64,000 nt of DNA, from contig NZ_SOZH01000003.1 of the NCBI RefSeq assembly GCF_004519295.1, positions 248,001-312,000 on the forward strand, read 5' to 3'. This stretch comes from Cellulosimicrobium funkei (GTDB lineage Bacteria > Actinomycetota > Actinomycetes > Actinomycetales > Cellulomonadaceae). The notes under the pieces were generated by a model. The model made no database searches. It was not told where the DNA came from and saw only the letters and a list, made by a program, of their open reading frames with translations. A program made the position numbers and the translations under genes. Shown here one piece after another: positions 60,384 through 64,000 of the stretch. Position 1 is the first letter of the stretch. The number at the start of each line of letters is the position of its first letter.

Positions 60384-60855
60384 GAGCACCAGTGTCTCAG
60401 CGCCGGGGCCGACGGGGCACGTGCTCGACGGCGCGCTCGAGGCGCTGGGCTGGGCGGGCAAGCGGTTCGAGCCCGGCGGCGACGCGCACCCCCTCCTGTT
60501 CGACGGCGCGGGCGGCGGCCTCGTGGACGTCAACCCCGCGCTCGTCCCGCTCTCGCTCGTGCTGCGGGCGGCGCCGGCGCTGCGCCGCCCGCCGGTCGCC
60601 CGGCTGCTCCGGGCGCTCCTGCCGCTCACCCGGACGCGTGCGCCCCGGGCGCGGGTGCGCGCCGTCGTGCACCGGGGCGTGGTGACCGCGGCGATGACCT
60701 ACGACGCGCTCCCGGTCGAGGACGCGCTGCGCACCGTCGACGACGACACGCTCGTCGGGTGCATGGAGGCGCGCGGCATGGGCCGCCCGTTCTTCTTCGT
60801 GCTGCGGCGTGCCGCAGGTCAGGACACCTTGCCCTGGAGCAGCCGCCGCCAGTAG
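60382..60855 (+). CDS. DUF4334 protein, N-terminally short
   Basis: 157 residues. GHVLDGALEALGWAGKRFEP, DVNPALVPLS, RGVVTAAMTYDALPVEDALR and GMGRPFFFVLRR (some in adjoining stretches) match DUF4334 proteins. The usual N-terminal GXWXG part (about 30 residues with the Trp-rich strand) is missing: the chain begins directly at GHVLDG after a short Ser/Pro stretch. It may be truncated, or use an unusual start. The 3' end overlaps the convergent flavoprotein gene by 37 bp. Confidence 0.65.
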   Translation: MSTSVSAPGPTGHVLDGALEALGWAGKRFEPGGDAHPLLFDGAGGGLVDVNPALVPLSLVLRAAPALRRPPVARLLRALLPLTRTRAPRARVRAVVHRGVVTAAMTYDALPVEDALRTVDDDTLVGCMEARGMGRPFFFVLRRAAGQDTLPWSSRRQ

Positions 60856-62012
60856 ATCGTGGGCTGCAGGTAGCGGTCGAACAGCAGCAGGCTGCGGCGC
60901 GGGCGCGCGAGGTCGACGACACCGAACCCCGGGTCGGGCCGACGGTTCCGGTCGAACTCCGCGAGGAGGAGGCGGTCGCGCGACGTCGTGACGGGCGCGA
61001 CCGAGTAGCCGTCGTAGCGCTGCATCGGGGTGCCGCGCCGTCGGGCCTGGATGTTGCGCGCCACGACGGGCACCTGCCGGCGCAGGGCGCCGCCCGACGG
61101 CATCGCGTCGACCGCCGCGGCGTCTCCGAGCCCCCAGACGCGCGGGTGCGCGACGTGCTGGAGGGTCTCGGGGTTGACCGCGACGAACCCGTCGCTCTCG
61201 GGGGTCGCGAGCCCGCTCGCGGCGACCCATGCCGGGGCGCGGTGCGGCGGCGCGACGTAGAGCGCGTCGTAGGAGACCTCGTCGGTCCCGTGCGGCCCGC
61301 GGAGCCCGACGGTGCGGTGGGTCGCGTCGACGGACACGAGCGTCGTCGCGGTACGCACCCGCACGCCGTAGCGCCGCGCGGCGGCACGCAGCGCGGGCTC
61401 CGCGCGCGGGTCGTCGACGAGGCGCGGCGACTCGACCGCGAGCTCGACCTGGATCGCGTCGAGGACGCCGGCGCGACGCCAGTGGTCGGCGGCGACGAAC
61501 AGCGGCTTGAGGCCCACGGGGAAGCACGGCACGTGCCGCGCCGAGATCGCGAACACCACCGTGCCGGAGGTGAGCGACGACAGCATCTCCCACGTCTTCG
61601 GCGCGAGGTCGGGCAGGTAGCTCGTCGCGGCGAACGGCGTGCCCATCGCCTGCTCGGCGCCGGGCACGGCGTCCCAGTCGACCTCCGACCCCGGGCAGAC
61701 CGCGAGGTCCCCGTAGCCGAGGGTGCGCCCGCCCGCGAGGTGCACGAGCGAGCGCTCGGGGTCGACGCCGACGACGCGGTCGGGGTAGACGCGCACGCCG
61801 TCGGGCACGACGTCCTCCTGCGGCCGGGTGAGGTCGTCGAGGGTCGCCATGCCCGACGCGACGTAGGAGAGCAGCGGCCGGTACTGGTGCGTGGTCCGCG
61901 GGTCGACGACGGCGACGTCGGGGCAGCCGTCGCGGCGCAGGCGCCCGGCGAGCGAGAGCCCGGCGTTGCCGCCGCCGAGGACGAGCACGTCGTGGCGTGC
62001 CGGTGCGTTCAT
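60819..62012 (-). CDS. SQOR-like FAD-dependent oxidoreductase lacking a catalytic Cys
   Basis: 397 residues. FAD Rossmann motif VLVLGGGNAGLSLAGRL (about 9-25), GLGDAAA (FAD, about 294-300) and the C-terminal segment YDGYSVAPVTTSRDRLLLAEFD closely follow the sulfide:quinone oxidoreductases of mitochondrial type (shown in two stretches). One redox Cys is kept (Cys163 in HVPCFPVG), but the Cys expected in YDGYTSCPLVT is Ala339. Only Cys30, 106 and 163 occur. Canonical sulfide oxidation is therefore doubtful. Confidence 0.85.
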   Translation of the reverse strand: MNAPARHDVLVLGGGNAGLSLAGRLRRDGCPDVAVVDPRTTHQYRPLLSYVASGMATLDDLTRPQEDVVPDGVRVYPDRVVGVDPERSLVHLAGGRTLGYGDLAVCPGSEVDWDAVPGAEQAMGTPFAATSYLPDLAPKTWEMLSSLTSGTVVFAISARHVPCFPVGLKPLFVAADHWRRAGVLDAIQVELAVESPRLVDDPRAEPALRAAARRYGVRVRTATTLVSVDATHRTVGLRGPHGTDEVSYDALYVAPPHRAPAWVAASGLATPESDGFVAVNPETLQHVAHPRVWGLGDAAAVDAMPSGGALRRQVPVVARNIQARRRGTPMQRYDGYSVAPVTTSRDRLLLAEFDRNRRPDPGFGVVDLARPRRSLLLFDRYLQPTIYWRRLLQGKVS

Positions 62013-62107
62013 GGCGGGTCCGATCTGCCGGGGGCGGGTCGCTCCACGCTACGGCCGGGTCCGTGGGCTCGCCTCGCCGACGGCGCAGCGTCTCGGGTGC
62101 GCCGGGG

Positions 62108-63289
62108 TCACCGCCCGGCGACTGCGCCGAGGCGCCGGGCGACGGCGTCGCACGCGGCGACGAGGTCGGCCGGGCCCGCGGCGAGCACGTCGGCGTCGAA
62201 GGCCGCGACCCGGGCCGCGAGCGCCACCCACGACCACGACCCGAGCGTGACCCGGCAGTGCTCCGCGCCCACGGCCTCGACCGTGCCGTCCTCGACGAAC
62301 GGCGCGACCGCGCGTGCCGGGGCGGCGAGCTCGGCCCAGCCCTGGCACGGCCACCGCGCGGCCGGTGTCTCCCGGGCTTCCGGGTTCCTGGACGTCACCG
62401 CCGCGCCCGAGGCCTGCCGCGCCGCGCTGCCCGTCGCCGTGCTGCCTGTCGCCGTGCTGCCGGCGGACGGCACAGGGCCCGCGACGGCGCCCGTGAAGCG
62501 CGCCGCGACGAACGCGCCGACGTCGCCGCCGGGCACCTCGCGCGCGACGAAGCGTGGTTCCGTCGGCGTGCGCGGCGTCATCCGGTCGAGCCGGAAGGTG
62601 CGCCAGTCGTCGCGGTCGAGGTCCCACGCCACGGCGTACCAGCGCCCGTCCTGCACGACGACGTGGTGCACCTCGGCGCGGCGGGGCGGCCGGGGGCCGG
62701 TGCGCGGGTCGTCGGGCTGCACCGTCCCGGATGCCGCGCCGGGGCTCGCGTCCGGGTTCGCGTCGGGGGTCGCCTCCGGTGGCGCGTCGAGCGCCACGGT
62801 CGCGTAGTCGAAGCGCAGCACCTCCCGGCGGCGCGCCGCCGCGCTCACGGCGAGCAGGACGTCGAGGTCGACCCGGACAGCCGGGCGCCCAGGTGTCGGA
62901 GCGACGGTCGTGACGTCGACCGCGTCGACGCGGTGCCGCAGCCGGGCAGGCAGCACCTGCCGGACCGTCGTGAGCGCCCGGACGGACGCCTCCGCGAGGT
63001 CGTCGCCGACGCCGCTCGCGGTGACCGTCCGCAGCGCGACGGCCAGGGCCACGACCTGCTCGTCGTCGAACAGGAGCGGCGGGAGCTCGGCGCCCGCGTC
63101 GAGGCGGTACCCGCCCACGCGTCCGCGCGTCGCCACGACCTGGTAGCCGAGCTCGCGCAGGCGGTCGACGTCGCGCCGGACCGTGCGGGCGTCGACGCCG
63201 AGACGCGCGGCCAGCTCGGGTCCGGTCCGGTCCGGGCGCGACTGGAGCAGCGCGAGCAGCAGGAGGGTGCGGCGCGACGTCTCGGTCAT
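62108..63289 (-). CDS. HTH/WYL-domain transcriptional regulator (YafY type)
   Basis: 393 residues. N-terminal winged helix (ELAARLGVDARTVRRDVDRL, about 25-44), WYL ligand/nucleic-acid-binding domain (about 130-250, with VVQDGRWYAVAWDLDRDDWR) and a WCX-like C-terminal domain (about 310-390). A Thr/Gly/Ala repeat (GSTATGSTATGSA) lies between domains. Divergent from the VOC gene, a likely target. Confidence 0.9.
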   Translation of the reverse strand: MTETSRRTLLLLALLQSRPDRTGPELAARLGVDARTVRRDVDRLRELGYQVVATRGRVGGYRLDAGAELPPLLFDDEQVVALAVALRTVTASGVGDDLAEASVRALTTVRQVLPARLRHRVDAVDVTTVAPTPGRPAVRVDLDVLLAVSAAARRREVLRFDYATVALDAPPEATPDANPDASPGAASGTVQPDDPRTGPRPPRRAEVHHVVVQDGRWYAVAWDLDRDDWRTFRLDRMTPRTPTEPRFVAREVPGGDVGAFVAARFTGAVAGPVPSAGSTATGSTATGSAARQASGAAVTSRNPEARETPAARWPCQGWAELAAPARAVAPFVEDGTVEAVGAEHCRVTLGSWSWVALAARVAAFDADVLAAGPADLVAACDAVARRLGAVAGR

Positions 63290-63424
63290 GGCTCCATGCT
63301 CCCGCACAATGCGGACACGATACGTCCTGATGGAGCGTGAGAGTCGTGGGATGCGCCCGGGTCGTCGGCCCGGCGCACGGCCCGCGGCGACCGCCGCGGG
63401 TCCCGAGCCTCCCGAGGAGTCCTC

Positions 63425-63841
63425 ATGTCCGTCCAGACCACCCCGCACCTCAACTTCCGCGGTGACGCCCGCGCCGCGCTCGAGCTCTACCGGTCCGTGT
63501 TCGGGGGAGAGCTCGTCGTCACGACGTACGGCGACCTCGGCCAGGCCGCCGACCGGGCGACCGCCGACCTCGTCGTCTGGGGCCAGGTCAGCGCCCCGAG
63601 CGGGTTCCGCGTCATGGCCTACGACGTCCCCGCCGACCGACCCTGGAGCCCGGGTGAGGCGCCGTTCTTCGTGTCCGTGCGCGGCGACGACGTCGAGGAG
63701 GTCCGCGGCTACTGGGACGCGCTCGTCGACGGCTCGACCGTCGTCGCGCCGCTCGCGTCGTCCGACTGGGCGCCGGCGTACGGCATGCTCACCGACCGTT
63801 TCGGCGTGACCTGGGTGCTGGACGTCGCGGCGCCCCGCTGA
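63425..63841 (+). CDS. VOC family protein, PhnB type
   Basis: 138 residues. HLNFRGDARAALELYRSVFGGEL at the start and WAPAYGMLTDRFGVTWVLDV at the end (each shown across short adjoining stretches) are typical of PhnB/3-demethylubiquinone methyltransferase-like VOC proteins. Substrate unknown. ATG preceded by GAGGAG. A 27-bp hairpin follows. Confidence 0.92.
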   Translation: MSVQTTPHLNFRGDARAALELYRSVFGGELVVTTYGDLGQAADRATADLVVWGQVSAPSGFRVMAYDVPADRPWSPGEAPFFVSVRGDDVEEVRGYWDALVDGSTVVAPLASSDWAPAYGMLTDRFGVTWVLDVAAPR

Positions 63842-63856
63842 CCGGGACGTCGACCG

Positions 63857-63914
63857 GCGAGCACGGGACCGGCGACCGGATCGCCTCCGATCCGGTCGCC
63901 GGTCCCGTGCTCGC
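63857..63914 (+). terminator. Perfect 27-bp hairpin after the VOC gene
   Basis: The left arm runs 63857-63883, the loop CCTC 63884-63887, and the right arm 63888-63914, with all 27 pairs Watson-Crick. It begins 16 nt after the stop. No T-run. A strong terminator, longer than others here. Confidence 0.7.
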
Positions 63915-63991
63915 ACCGCTGACGCGGGTGTACGTGCCGGGACCCCGCGGCCTCCCTCCAGGTGCAGGGGGACCGAACCGAGGGGGAACCC

Positions 63992-64000
63992 ATGCCCGGA
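63992..64000 (+). CDS. Start of a further gene (cut by window end)
   Basis: ATG at 63992 with GAGGGGG about 5-6 nt upstream begins M-P-G before the window ends. Too short to identify. Confidence 0.35.

Overview
The window reads as a stretch of chromosome from a very GC-rich actinobacterium. Evidence: whiA, rbpA and opcA; the uvrA/uvrC–rapZ–yvcK–whiA–gap–pgk–tpi–secG order; a DUF3090/SCO1664/MSMEG_4193-type gene trio; many GTG starts and four-base stop/start overlaps; and several genes with a -10 box only 6-7 nt before the start codon (leaderless mRNA). A cohesin protein with an LAxTG anchor and a dockerin-bearing enzyme fit a cellulolytic group such as Promicromonosporaceae or Cellulomonadaceae. 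The genus is inference.

Layout. 1-15 kb: nucleotide excision repair (uvrB, uvrA, uvrC) interleaved with two tandem TerC metal exporters under a yybP-ykoY (Mn2+) riboswitch, small stress proteins (YciI, OsmC, an MBL hydrolase), then rapZ-yvcK-whiA. 15-27 kb: central carbon metabolism, with gap-pgk-tpiA-secG and rbpA on the plus strand and the pentose phosphate set (pgl-opcA-zwf, tal, tkt) on the minus strand. 27-39 kb: ctaB, xerD, parA-scpA-scpB-rluB, aroH-cmk-plsC-EamA, a DUF1801 gene, der and a membrane protein; most of these overlap by four bases and look like operons. 39-44 kb: a secreted amidase carrying an N-terminal dockerin, translationally coupled to a cell-wall-anchored cohesin protein, then a DHA2 drug exporter. 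44-49 kb: alpha/beta hydrolase, an Imm5-like protein, a Fic AMP-transferase with a perfect 14-bp inverted repeat at its start, a GntR-MFS pair and tRNA-Pro(GGG) with a strong terminator. 49-54 kb: accessory-looking DNA beside the tRNA, with a PD-(D/E)XK endonuclease of the group I intron family, a DUF6153-DUF305-F510_1955 cassette, an NlpC/P60 hydrolase behind a c-di-AMP (ydaO) riboswitch, and a CsoR-like operator ahead of a 30-codon His-rich ORF that overlaps a thioredoxin-like [2Fe-2S] protein gene. 54-64 kb: the conserved actinobacterial trio, an SDR/XRE pair, a VOC pseudogene, an AI-2E family permease, an SQOR-like flavoprotein lacking one catalytic Cys, a WYL regulator and a VOC protein.

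Most interesting: (1) the cohesin/dockerin pair that could display an amidase on the cell surface; (2) the CsoR-type operator, HQxxHQxxHQ micro-ORF and Fe-S protein unit; (3) two riboswitches recognisable from conserved core sequence; (4) Fic with its own palindromic operator; (5) the Cys-to-Ala SQOR-like enzyme. No CRISPR array, rRNA, insertion sequence or prophage was seen. All functional calls come from reading motifs; no database search was possible.
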